Assembly (NCBI GenBank): GCA_964636865.1
Contig: CAZWVJ010000007.1
Location: 1-64,000, forward strand
Direction of reading: 5' to 3'
DNA: 64,000 nt
DNA from: B1SED10-75 sp964636865
Lineage (GTDB): Bacteria; Bacillota; Dethiobacteria; DTU022; PWGO01
The position numbers and the translations under genes are program-made. A model generated the notes under the pieces. That model made no database searches. It saw nothing but the letters and a program-made list of their open reading frames with translations, and was not told the DNA's origin. Shown piece after piece: positions 1 to 7,857 of the stretch (positions are counted from its first letter, which is position 1; each line of letters starts with the position of its first letter).

Positions 1-84
1 GTGGAAAAGCCTCCACTGCACGATATTTTCATCCAAACTGCCAGGGAAAGGGGCGAGGTAGTTGAAGAACATGAAATTGGCTGA
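1..84 (+). CDS. ABC transporter ATP-binding protein, C-terminal end (partial)
   Basis: The first 27 codons are open and end at TGA 82-84. They read as a C-terminal tail with the segment PPLHDIFIQTARERG, the usual ending of NatA/YhaQ-type ABC ATPases whose last helix carries 'sLhdIFi'. The catalytic domain lies left of the window. The next gene, an ABC-2 permease, starts inside this one with a 14-bp overlap, as expected for an ATPase-permease operon. The identification rests on the tail motif and on the neighbour, since no Walker motif is visible here. Confidence 0.7.
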   Translation: MEKPPLHDIFIQTARERGEVVEEHEIG

Positions 85-1264
85 TGTATACAAAATAGCG
101 CGTTGGGAATTTTTAAAAACCTTGCGTAGCACTACCTTTCTGGTGCTTACTTTTATTATTCCTCTTTTCATCGTAGCAGCTGGCGGAATTGGATTTTTTG
201 TGCAGATGGGGCTTGAAAGTGAAGAGCTGGAGGTTGCCGTTATTGACGAAACAGAAAACTTCTATCCCATTCTCGAAGAGCATTTAGCCGATACTCAGAT
301 TATTTTAACAGATTTTGAGGGAGAAAAGGGCGAACTGGTGAAAGAAGTAGAAGAAGGTGTTTTTGACGGTTATTTAAGGTTTGACGACGAAGCATTATTG
401 CAAACAGGAGAGATACCTTATTATGTAAGCGATGCCCGTGATATGAATGTAGGTGTCCTGAGAGGGGCTATTAATCAACCAGTGCAAGTTTATCGCTTGC
501 AACACCTTGGTTTGAGTGCGGAAGAGATTGAAAAAGCTTCTCTACCGGTGAATATATCTGCTCGCTCTATTGAAGGAGAGGAGCCTCAAATATCGGATTT
601 TCTTGCTCCGTTGACTTTGGCAATGATGCTCCTTTTGGCTGTGATATTTAGCGGTCAGGTTTTAATGTACGGGGTAATCAAAGAAAAAAAGAATCGGATT
701 GTGGAAATACTTTTGTCTTCCGTTTCTTCCCTGGATTTGATGTTGGGGAAAGTCCTGGGTTATGGCCTCCTGGGTTTAATGCAAGTGGCCATATGGATTT
801 CCGCCGGCCTTGCAGTGGTAAGCTTTTTTGGGGATATTTCTCATTTTGTGAATTTGAGGGATATAATTCCTTCTCTTTTGGTTTTTATTTTTGGTTACTT
901 ACTGCTGGCTTCTCTTTTTGCTACCGTGGGTTCTATTATGAAGGAAGCGGAAAGTGGCAGCCAGGCTCACGGTCTGGTGATTATGATACCAATATTGCCT
1001 CTATTTATAAGCGGGTTGATAATAACTTCCCCAAATTCCCTTTGGGTTCGCATATTGAGTTTTCTGCCGCCATTCAGCCCGGTAACTTCTTTGCTGCGCA
1101 TCGGGGCTACTACTTTGCCTCTCTGGGAGATTATTAGTATCATCCTGGTGTTAATTATTTCTGCCCTTGTATTTGTAAAAGTTGGGGCCATAATTTTTGA
1201 AGGGGGCATCCTTCAGTACGACCGCAACCTTTCTTTTAAAGATGTCCGCCAAATGTTTAGATAA
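71..1264 (+). CDS. ABC-2 type transporter permease (NatB/YhaP-like)
   Basis: This 397-residue membrane protein is the permease half of an ABC exporter paired with the ATPase that ends at 84. One N-terminal transmembrane helix (about residues 17-45) is followed by a soluble extracytoplasmic region of about 130 residues. A C-terminal block of five or six hydrophobic segments starts near residue 185, with the typical cytoplasmic loop 'KEKKNRIVEILLSS'. This is the ABC-2 permease layout of NatB (Na+ export) and YhaP. An in-frame TTG at 62 is possible, but ATG 71 with the upstream GAGG and operon overlap is preferred. Substrate is unknown: sodium or drug export is known for relatives, not shown here. 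A terminator follows at 1289. Confidence 0.85.
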   Translation: MKLADVYKIARWEFLKTLRSTTFLVLTFIIPLFIVAAGGIGFFVQMGLESEELEVAVIDETENFYPILEEHLADTQIILTDFEGEKGELVKEVEEGVFDGYLRFDDEALLQTGEIPYYVSDARDMNVGVLRGAINQPVQVYRLQHLGLSAEEIEKASLPVNISARSIEGEEPQISDFLAPLTLAMMLLLAVIFSGQVLMYGVIKEKKNRIVEILLSSVSSLDLMLGKVLGYGLLGLMQVAIWISAGLAVVSFFGDISHFVNLRDIIPSLLVFIFGYLLLASLFATVGSIMKEAESGSQAHGLVIMIPILPLFISGLIITSPNSLWVRILSFLPPFSPVTSLLRIGATTLPLWEIISIILVLIISALVFVKVGAIIFEGGILQYDRNLSFKDVRQMFR

Positions 1265-1288
1265 ACGCATTTAACTTTTAACGCCAAG

Positions 1289-1326
1289 AATACATCTCCC
1301 GTTTGTAGAGGTGGGAGATGTATTTT
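1289..1326 (+). terminator. Rho-independent terminator after the ABC exporter
   Basis: A perfect 12-bp stem (AATACATCTCCC at 1289-1300 with GGGAGATGTATT at 1313-1324) closes a 12-nt loop and runs into Ts. It separates the ABC exporter operon from the acylase gene. Confidence 0.75.
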
Positions 1327-1456
1327 AAAAAAATCTGTTAACAATCCCCGTATTACTGAAACAATTTGCAGGAATAACGGGGAAATTGGTCGAATGTTTT
1401 CACAAATCACGAGGAATGGTTGGACTATTTAATTTGCTTAAGGAGGCCTGTTTAAA

Positions 1457-3838
1457 GTGAAAAAAATAGTGAAGATAGTGGTTGTTTTAGTATTGATACT
1501 TTTGATTGTTGGAGTGGGCGCCGGTTACTTCTTCTTGCGCTCCAAGATGCCTGATTATACGGCAGAGGTTTCCCTGGAGGGAGCTGAGGATGAAATTTTG
1601 GTGCAGCGGGATGAACGAGGGGTTGCCCATATTCAGGCCAAAAGCTTTGAAGACCTGGCTCTCGCTCAGGGATATGTCCATGCCCAGGAAAGATTATGGC
1701 AAATGGAAACTCACCGCCGGGCAATTGCGGGCACCGTAAGTGAAATTGTGGGTGAAGATATGCTGGAGATGGATCAATTGATGCGCACGCTAGGTTTAAG
1801 CAGGGTTAATGAAGAATTGGCAGAAGAGACCTCTGCGGAAAGTATGGCAATCATGCAAAATTATGCAGATGGCGTTAATGCTTTTTTGGAAAAAGATAAA
1901 TTGCCCCTGGAAATGAGCCTGTTGGGCTTTGAACCCGAACCATGGACAGCAGAAGACAGTCTCGGCATAATTGTGCTGTTGGCATATAATCTGGGTGGTA
2001 ACTGGATGGAGGAAACCGCCAGGGCTTCATTAGAGGAAGAACTTGAACCTCATCTGTTTGAAGAATTAATGCCTCCTTATGAAGATTGGGATACCCCCAA
2101 GGTGTGGACTGAAGAGCAGGCAGCTGCCATGCAGGTAGATAAAGAGAGGGGAGTTTTTCGGCATGCGACGGAGAGGAATCGGGAGTTGATGGCGCAGAAG
2201 GAAAAAATTATGCCCCGCCTGGGGAGTAACAGTTGGGTGGTAAGTCCTGAACTTTCTGCCTCTGAAGAAGCTGTATTAGCTAACGATCCTCATTTGCAAA
2301 TAGACTTTCCTTCTATTTGGTATGAAAACCGGCTGGAAGAAGAGGAGGGCATTAATCTTTATGGCTGGTCGGTGCCCGGTGCTCCGGGAATAGTTATAGG
2401 AAATAATCAGCATATAGCCTGGGGATTGACCAATATAGGGGATGTCCAGGATCTTTTTCTGGAAGAACAGCATCCCGATGATCCCCATAAATTTAAGTAT
2501 GACGAAGATTGGTACGAAGCAGAAGTTATCAAAGAAGAAATTGTGGTAGACGGCAAAGATGAGCCGGTGGAGCATGAGGTAATTATTACCCGTAATGGCC
2601 CTTTGGTTCACGAAGATCCCCCCATGAGCCTTAAGTGGACTGCTTACGATTTTGAAGGAAGCACAGCCGATGCAATTTTTGAAGTAAATAAGTCTCGTAA
2701 TTGGGAAGAATTTACTGATGCTCTGGAAAGTTTTTCTATGCCCAGCCAGTGTATTGTTTATGCAGATGTGGAAGGGAATATCGGTTTCAGAGTAACGGGA
2801 AATTTGCCTATTCGTAAAAAGGGATTGGGTTTAACCCCGTCTCCGGGATGGGATCCCGACTACGGATGGGAGGGGTATATACCCATGGATGATTTGCCGG
2901 AACTTTATAATCCCCCTGACGAGTATATTGTTACTGCCAATCACCTTGTTGCCGGTGATGATTATCCTTACCCCATTACCATTGATTGTGCGCCGCCCTA
3001 CCGAATGCAGCGCATAGTGGACGTGCTGGAAAACGGTGATAGTTTTGATGTGGAAGATTTTAAAGAGCTGCAAAATGATTGGTATAACCAGCATGCAGCC
3101 GAACGCCTTCCTGATTTTATTCGTGCTATTGAGGATCACCGGAATGAAATGGATCAATTAGAGCAGAAGGGCTTGGAATTGATTCAAGAATGGGTCGTTG
3201 AACCGGTTAATTTACCGGAAAAAGCCGGGCCGGCTATTTTTCAAGTTTGGTATCTCAATTTTATGGAAGAAGTATTTAAGGACACTATGGGAGATGAACT
3301 TTACCAGACCTTTTTAGAAAGGGATTACCTGGCTTATAATGCTCTGGAGAACCTGTTGGAAGAGGGAGAGGCAGAGTGGTTCGATCCGGGCTTGGAGGAG
3401 TTGCTACGGGAAAGTTTTAGCCGCAGCATAGATCAATTGGTGGAAGAACTGGGTGATGAGCCATCCCATTGGGAGTGGGGACATTTGCAAACCATAAGTT
3501 TCGACCATCTTATGGGAGAAGTGGCCCTTTTGAGGCCTCTTTTATGTCGAGGGCCTTATCCCTATGGGGGCGACCATATGACCGTAGGTAGGGCGGCTTA
3601 TAGTCTTGATAATCCCTTCCAGGTAAACAGCATTGCCGGTATGCGTTTTATCTCTGTAATGAGAGAAGAAGGAGTGGAATCTTATGGGATTATTGCCGGC
3701 GGTCAATCCGGCCACCCCTTAAGCTCACATTATGATGATCAACTGGATTATTGGCTGGAAGGGAAATATTATTCTCTAAACTTTACTCCTGAAGAGCTTG
3801 AAAACCAAGAAACCCGGGGTTTGAAAATCAATCCTTGA
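1457..3838 (+). CDS. Penicillin acylase family protein (Ntn-hydrolase), membrane anchored
   Basis: This 793-residue protein belongs to the penicillin G acylase / acyl-homoserine-lactone acylase family (S45, Ntn hydrolases), which cleave amide bonds of N-acyl compounds. A Lys-rich start followed by a strongly hydrophobic helix (residues about 7-27) suggests an uncleaved signal anchor with the enzyme outside the membrane. The motif LGSNSWVVSP places the autocatalytic cleavage site before Ser257, which would be the N-terminal nucleophile of the beta chain after self-processing. Downstream features such as NDPHL and GVVIG-like 'APGIVIGNN' match the family. It starts at GTG 1457 with an AAGGAGG site. 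The gene stands alone between terminators. The natural substrate (beta-lactam, AHL, peptide) cannot be read from sequence. Confidence 0.88.
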   Translation: MKKIVKIVVVLVLILLIVGVGAGYFFLRSKMPDYTAEVSLEGAEDEILVQRDERGVAHIQAKSFEDLALAQGYVHAQERLWQMETHRRAIAGTVSEIVGEDMLEMDQLMRTLGLSRVNEELAEETSAESMAIMQNYADGVNAFLEKDKLPLEMSLLGFEPEPWTAEDSLGIIVLLAYNLGGNWMEETARASLEEELEPHLFEELMPPYEDWDTPKVWTEEQAAAMQVDKERGVFRHATERNRELMAQKEKIMPRLGSNSWVVSPELSASEEAVLANDPHLQIDFPSIWYENRLEEEEGINLYGWSVPGAPGIVIGNNQHIAWGLTNIGDVQDLFLEEQHPDDPHKFKYDEDWYEAEVIKEEIVVDGKDEPVEHEVIITRNGPLVHEDPPMSLKWTAYDFEGSTADAIFEVNKSRNWEEFTDALESFSMPSQCIVYADVEGNIGFRVTGNLPIRKKGLGLTPSPGWDPDYGWEGYIPMDDLPELYNPPDEYIVTANHLVAGDDYPYPITIDCAPPYRMQRIVDVLENGDSFDVEDFKELQNDWYNQHAAERLPDFIRAIEDHRNEMDQLEQKGLELIQEWVVEPVNLPEKAGPAIFQVWYLNFMEEVFKDTMGDELYQTFLERDYLAYNALENLLEEGEAEWFDPGLEELLRESFSRSIDQLVEELGDEPSHWEWGHLQTISFDHLMGEVALLRPLLCRGPYPYGGDHMTVGRAAYSLDNPFQVNSIAGMRFISVMREEGVESYGIIAGGQSGHPLSSHYDDQLDYWLEGKYYSLNFTPEELENQETRGLKINP

Positions 3839-3948
3839 ACACTGTGGCGGAGCATTACCTGTTTAGAGAGAAAAATAAACCCCTTCAAAGGCAACTTCTG
3901 TTTGAGCCCAGACTCCCACATTTTATATTAATCTGTATAAGATAAGTC

Positions 3949-4003
3949 AGAGGGATAGTCTTCTGCGCATTACAGGAAGGCTTATCCCTCTTTATTTTTA
4001 TTA
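3949..4003. terminator. Hairpin terminator shared by the acylase gene and the converging rubredoxin-like gene
   Basis: AGAGGGATA (3949-3957) pairs with TATCCCTCT (3983-3991), with a further CTTC/GAAG inner stem. On the + strand it is followed by TTATTTTTATT, so it ends acylase transcription. The same hairpin overlaps the stop codon of the - strand mini-gene and may work in both directions, although the - side has a weaker T-run. Confidence 0.6.
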
Positions 4004-4137
4004 TCATTTGTTTTTTGTTGAGAATCTGATTTAACCATATCTTCTTTTGAGGCTCCGCAATCGCATTTGGCCGGGCGACAGCGGTTTTCAATTTCTTTGC
4101 CGCATGATGTGCATTTCCATAATGCCAAATTATTCAC
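3982..4137 (-). CDS. Small rubredoxin-like (RCKP-type) zinc/iron-ribbon protein
   Basis: This 51-residue ORF begins with WKCTSCGKEIENRC and continues ...KCDCGASKEDM. It has two CxxC/CxC-type knuckles as in the short rubredoxin-like domains found alone or at the end of rubrerythrins, so it probably binds one iron or zinc. GTG at 4137 overlaps the stop of the fur-like gene by 4 bases (GTGA), implying translational coupling. A TTG at 4128 lies 8 nt after a GAGGGGG site and is an equally good start. The tail is Asn/Lys-rich and disordered. Co-transcription with a peroxide/iron regulator suggests a redox or oxidative-stress role, which is inference. It is too short for ordinary ORF cut-offs. Confidence 0.72.
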   Translation of the reverse strand: MNNLALWKCTSCGKEIENRCRPAKCDCGASKEDMVKSDSQQKTNDNKNKEG

Positions 4138-4559
4138 CCCCTCGCATTACATTCTTTGCAACAACCATACAGTAATATATCAACAGACGTAACTTCGTAA
4201 TCGGAGTTTATGTTTACTTCTTGTTTAATTTCTTCTGTCAAACCTGAAAGTTTTCCGTCTATATCATCAACCTGTTTACATTCCATGCACATTATATGGG
4301 CATGGGGATTGATATTGGCATCAAAGCGGTAAATATTTATCCCTACAATTAATCTTTTAACTATCCCTTTATGTGCAAACATTTCCAGGGTTTTATAAAC
4401 CGTATTTAAGCTTATTGAAGGATATAATTTCTTAACTTCATCAAAAATTGCCTCCACGGTTGGGTGTTCTTTGTTAGAACTCAGAACTTTATAAATTAAT
4501 TCTCTTTGAGGAGTTACCCTTAAATTATGTTTGTGGAATAACTGTCTGTGTTCTTCCAA
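4134..4559 (-). CDS. Fur family transcriptional regulator (PerR-like)
   Basis: This 141-residue protein has the Fur fold: an N-terminal winged helix with 'RVTPQRELIYKVL' and 'SISLNTVYKTLEMF' (DNA recognition), then a C-terminal metal-binding dimerisation domain containing HAHIMCMEC and a second cysteine pair in GCCKEC, the structural Zn site of PerR/Fur. The Tyr-Arg-Phe-Asp segment followed by NPHAHIMC resembles PerR more than Fur, so peroxide sensing by iron is a reasonable guess; Fur or Zur cannot be excluded. It starts at TTG 4559 with GAAGGG 8 nt upstream. A rubredoxin-like mini-gene is coupled downstream. The 578-bp AT-rich region upstream carries a foldback repeat and two palindromes that could include its operators. 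Confidence 0.87.
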   Translation of the reverse strand: MEEHRQLFHKHNLRVTPQRELIYKVLSSNKEHPTVEAIFDEVKKLYPSISLNTVYKTLEMFAHKGIVKRLIVGINIYRFDANINPHAHIMCMECKQVDDIDGKLSGLTEEIKQEVNINSDYEVTSVDILLYGCCKECNARG

Positions 4560-4634
4560 AAATTATCCCTTCTTCATCAACTGTAATTAAAGAGTTATTT
4601 TTATTGTTACTATATTCAATAGGAGCTTTAATAG

Positions 4635-4683
4635 TTGCTTACTATATCTTATAAAATATAATGTGCCTGGAAAGCGATTTCAT
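4635..4683 (+). promoter_or_regulatory. Candidate promoter and cre-like operator in the left arm
   Basis: TTGCTT (4635-4640), a 16-bp spacer and TATAAT (4657-4662) resemble a sigma-A promoter reading right. Just downstream, 4670-4683 reads GAAAGCGATTTCAT; with the preceding G it gives GGAAAGCGATTTCA, one mismatch from the LacI/CcpA-family operator TGNAANCGNTTNCA. An operator at the start of transcription would block it. It could drive the PHP-domain gene 470 bp away, but this is unproven. Confidence 0.35.
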
Positions 4684-4858
4684 TGATGCAGTTCCTATTA
4701 ATTTGTTTAATACCATGAGTGTTTCTTATCAATTGTTTAATCAAATACTTATATTTTTGCTTGATCAGTTAAGATAAGTAATATTATATACAATGTTACC
4801 TTTTATTATAATAACGTGTTTTTACATGTCAATGAAATCGCTTTCAAGATACATTATA
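4657..4858. mobile_element. MITE-like foldback element with 30-bp terminal inverted repeats
   Basis: Two 30-bp arms in inverted orientation, 4657-4686 and 4829-4858, match at about 27 of 30 positions. Each starts TATAATGT, then five variable bases, then the 17-mer GAAAGCGATTTCATTGA. The 142-bp interior has no ORF and contains a further nested dyad (CTTATC at 4725 / GATAAG at 4773, with ATCAA/TTGAT inside), so the whole element could fold into one imperfect hairpin. TA bases at both outer edges would fit a Tc1/IS630-type TA target duplication. No transposase is nearby. A non-mobile reading is a pair of face-to-face promoters with operators (see findings). A second copy elsewhere would decide it. 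Confidence 0.5.
4832..4858 (-). promoter_or_regulatory. Candidate cre-like operator and -10 box in the right arm
   Basis: TGAAATCGCTTTCA at 4832-4845 is a perfect match to TGNAANCGNTTNCA (LacI/CcpA family). On the - strand TATAAT lies directly upstream of it, pointing toward the fur-like gene. A good -35 box is not evident. It mirrors the left-arm site. Confidence 0.38.
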
Positions 4859-4876
4859 ATAAATATTACTAACTAA

Positions 4877-4902
4877 TAATAATTATTACATAATAATTAT
4901 TA
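4877..4902. promoter_or_regulatory. Two tandem copies of palindrome TAATAATTATTA
   Basis: The 12-bp perfect palindrome TAATAATTATTA occurs at 4877-4888 and again at 4891-4902, two bases apart. AT-only palindromes of this kind resemble Fur/PerR-type operators (PerR consensus TTATAATNATTATAA), and a PerR-like gene is adjacent. The match to the consensus is partial, and the region is very AT-rich, so chance is a real alternative. Confidence 0.3.
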
Positions 4903-5137
4903 ACTGTCAAGCAAATTAAGAAGAATAATTATGGTTGTTAACAACCCAGTTTTTTTGATAAGGGGTATCACATAAATACAATAATTAATTAGGCTATCAA
5001 TTTTAAAACTACAGTAACATAATAATGAAAATGTTTGACAATATATGAGGTTTTAGAAATAATCTTAATTAAGTGATTATTGCTAAGTATTCTGTTCAGG
5101 TAAATAGGTTAAATATACTGCAGGAAGGAGAAGGCAA

Positions 5138-6211
5138 ATGTTTAGAAGTAAAAAAAGTATAATAATTTTAATTGTAGTAGTAGTGTTACTCACAGGTGGT
5201 GGATTTTTACTTTTTGGGGAGGAAGAAGAAATTGAAATTCCCCAAACGGTAGAAGCAGTGTTTATAGAGCCCCGCCCCGATATTGAGCTGGAAGATCCTT
5301 ATGAGGAAGTAGATTGGAATGCATACGGGCAGCATTATGCCAACCTTCATACACATACAAGAAACAGTGATGGTGTATACAGTGTGCCGGGAGCTATTGA
5401 TGCTTATTATGATAGGGGATATGAAATACTGGCCATAGCGGATCATAATTATGTTACCTGGCCGTGGGAGGATTATGACCGCGACCCTGAAGAGCTTGGC
5501 ATGTTAGCGATTCAGGCTAACGAAATCTCCGATACCCACCATATAGGGAGTTATTTTAATGACTTTGATATTGATGGAAGAGAATACAGTGTACTATGGG
5601 GAAGTACCGGTGAAAAAGCAGATATTAGCGAAGATGAAGTGCTGTATGAAATTGCCGAAAGAGATGGGTTGGCCGTTTTTTTCCATCCCGGGCGTTATGA
5701 AAAGCCGGCAGGGTATTATGAGAAGTTTTATAAAAAATATGATCACCTGGTGGGAATGGAGGTTGTGAACCAGCGGGATCGCTATCCCCAGGATCGGGCA
5801 AAATGGGATGATGTTTTGACCATGCTCATGCCCGAACGCCCGGTTTGGGGTTTTGCCAATGATGATATGCATGCACCATGGGACGTAGGGAACAGTTACA
5901 ATGTTTTTTTACTGCCGGAGTTAACGCAAGAAAAATTCAGAACTGCAATGAAAACCGGACAGTTTTATTTTTCCAACGGTGAAGGTTCTCCTACCCTTGA
6001 TGCTGTTAATGTTGACAATGATGCGGGTACTGTGTCTGTTGATGTTGATGATGTTAAGGAAATAATCTGGATCTCCGATGGAATGGTAATAAGCAAGGGA
6101 GATACCCTCGAATTCACCAATACGGCCAATATTGGTTCTTATGTGAGGGCGGAAATTATAGGAGAAGAAGGAATAACCTACACTAATCCTTTTGGTGTTA
6201 TTGAAGATTAA
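5138..6211 (+). CDS. Membrane-anchored PHP-domain metallo-phosphoesterase-like protein
   Basis: This 357-residue protein has an N-terminal signal anchor (residues about 6-26, IIILIVVVVLLTGGGFLLF), an acidic linker, then a PHP domain. Metal-binding signatures are NLHTHTRNSDG (motif 1), IADHN, a later FFHPGR histidine, and the FANDDMHAP segment, the usual fourth motif with Asp-His. PHP domains hydrolyse phosphoesters using two or three metals. The last 70 residues (after about 285) look like a small beta domain. ATG 5138 follows GGAAGGAG. The anchor puts the catalytic domain outside the cell, unusual for PHP phosphatases, so the substrate is probably extracellular or envelope-bound. It converges with the transporter gene to the right. 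Function beyond hydrolase is unknown. Confidence 0.78.
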   Translation: MFRSKKSIIILIVVVVLLTGGGFLLFGEEEEIEIPQTVEAVFIEPRPDIELEDPYEEVDWNAYGQHYANLHTHTRNSDGVYSVPGAIDAYYDRGYEILAIADHNYVTWPWEDYDRDPEELGMLAIQANEISDTHHIGSYFNDFDIDGREYSVLWGSTGEKADISEDEVLYEIAERDGLAVFFHPGRYEKPAGYYEKFYKKYDHLVGMEVVNQRDRYPQDRAKWDDVLTMLMPERPVWGFANDDMHAPWDVGNSYNVFLLPELTQEKFRTAMKTGQFYFSNGEGSPTLDAVNVDNDAGTVSVDVDDVKEIIWISDGMVISKGDTLEFTNTANIGSYVRAEIIGEEGITYTNPFGVIED

Positions 6212-6254
6212 TGACGGTCTAAGGTTTTAGTTTGTTTGCTAAAAGAAATGATCT

Positions 6255-6282
6255 GGATAGATTGTTAATCTATTCCTTTGTT
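6255..6282. terminator. Bidirectional terminator between converging genes
   Basis: GGATAGATT (6255-6263) pairs with AATCTATTCC (6267-6276) with one bulged base, followed by TTTG. It lies in the 75-bp gap between the converging PHP and transporter genes and could serve both, though the T-run is short. Confidence 0.4.
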
Positions 6283-6286
6283 CTGC

Positions 6287-7621
6287 TTAATCATACTGAC
6301 TTTCTTCAGATAGTTTTTGCTGCTGGTAAGCCATTACTTCTTTCTCGGGATAAAACAAGAAAACAATAAAGCCAATAGCGAGTAAAAAGGCTGCTACCGG
6401 CCCGGTTAACTGTACGCCTAATGGTTCAGCGGGGGTTTGCCCGAACGTTTGGAAAAGTGTTCCCATTACTACTGTAGAAAGGCCGAGGGCACCTTTCATG
6501 ATCAGACCTTGAGTGCCAAAGTACATGGCCTGGCGATGTTGCCCCGTTAGCTTTTCGTCAAGGTCGGAAATACTTGCTACCAGAGCGTCAGGTACAATAA
6601 AAAGGGCAGCAACGGGAAAGCCGGCCAATCCTACCCCAATCAAGGCTACAGTAAAGTAATCTATGCCCCAGAGGGGCTTTCCCAAAAAATATACTAAAGG
6701 AAGAAGGACAATGAGGACGAACATGGAGAGAAGCATGGTAGTTTTTAAGCCCTTTTTCTTGGCAATGTAATTAATAATGGGAAAGGATATAACGGCTATT
6801 ACTCCTGCTGCCCCATAAAATAAAGAAGTGGCTGCTTCTCCTTCTTCCAGAAGTACGGTTACGTAAAATGGAGCTGCCTGTAAGACTATGTTTCCACCGA
6901 ACCAGAAAGCGATACATCCTACCAAATAGAAAACAAAAGGGCGGTTTTGTAGAGTTTTTTTAATAGCTTCAATAAGCCCTAAAGTAGCTGGCTTGGATTG
7001 GGCATATTCTTTTTCACGAATGCCCATAGGTATATAGAGTAAAACCAGGGCTAAAATTCCCATAATCCAAGCCATGTTTTGAAAACCGATTTTTTCGATA
7101 ATAATCCCTGCGCCGATAAGAGCAATTCCTGTGCCCAGCATCCTAAAGATGGCCTTATAGGTGGCAAGGTTTACCCTTTTGGCTGTAGAGCTTGCCAGTT
7201 CCGGCAATAAAGCCAGATAAGGGCATACATAACCGGTAAAGGAAGCAAAGTATATACTTATCAAGCAGATCAGGTAAAGGGCATTCCAAGTTGATTGGCC
7301 TTCTATAAGGGGATGGAAAAGAGCGATAAAACTTCCGACTAAAATAACGCCGCTAACGGCCATAAAGGGCATGCGCCGCCCCCACTTGCTGTCAAAATTG
7401 TCAGAGAACCTGGCTATAACGGGATCGGCCACTGCGTCAACCAATCTTCCCAAAAAAATAATTGTGCCCACTATGGCGGGAGGCACCAGTGCTTCTCCAC
7501 CCAGGGCACCGGTGGTATAAAAATAGAAGATCCAAGCGGTAATAACCTGGTTGACAAGGAATATTCCTCCCTCTGGAATTCCGTAAATTATTTGCCCCCA
7601 AAAAGGTAATTCTTTAGTCAT
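6287..7621 (-). CDS. MFS transporter of the GPH (glycoside-pentoside-hexuronide) type
   Basis: This 444-residue protein has about 12 hydrophobic segments. The first third, with GRLVDAVADPVIARFSDN followed by SKWGRRMPFM, is the MelB/XynP/GPH signature (Asp residues of the cation site and the loop between helices 2 and 3). GPH carriers couple Na+ or H+ to uptake of glycosides or related solutes, and some act on other substrates, so the cargo is not assigned. ATG 7621 is the first start, in an AT-rich leader. It stands alone on the - strand, with no sugar-catabolic genes near, converging on the PHP protein gene. Confidence 0.82.
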   Translation of the reverse strand: MTKELPFWGQIIYGIPEGGIFLVNQVITAWIFYFYTTGALGGEALVPPAIVGTIIFLGRLVDAVADPVIARFSDNFDSKWGRRMPFMAVSGVILVGSFIALFHPLIEGQSTWNALYLICLISIYFASFTGYVCPYLALLPELASSTAKRVNLATYKAIFRMLGTGIALIGAGIIIEKIGFQNMAWIMGILALVLLYIPMGIREKEYAQSKPATLGLIEAIKKTLQNRPFVFYLVGCIAFWFGGNIVLQAAPFYVTVLLEEGEAATSLFYGAAGVIAVISFPIINYIAKKKGLKTTMLLSMFVLIVLLPLVYFLGKPLWGIDYFTVALIGVGLAGFPVAALFIVPDALVASISDLDEKLTGQHRQAMYFGTQGLIMKGALGLSTVVMGTLFQTFGQTPAEPLGVQLTGPVAAFLLAIGFIVFLFYPEKEVMAYQQQKLSEESQYD

Positions 7622-7857
7622 AGATAAGTTTTACCTTTCTTAATTATTAACAAATGCCTTGATATCAATATATTAAGTAGATGTTAGAAGATATTTATTA
7701 CTATTATTATGCATTATACCTTATTTAAAGAATATGTTTAAGGGTGATAAAAAATATTAAATATTTAGAAATTATTATAAAGAATTGTTGATTAACATGA
7801 AGGTTGGTTTTTAGAAAAATAAAGTGCTATTATATAGAAGAGAAAGGAGAGATGATT

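Noticed and set aside
3885..4091. 68-codon - strand ORF
   Set aside because: It is a different frame over the rubredoxin-like mini-gene; the cysteine-motif frame with coupled start is the convincing one.
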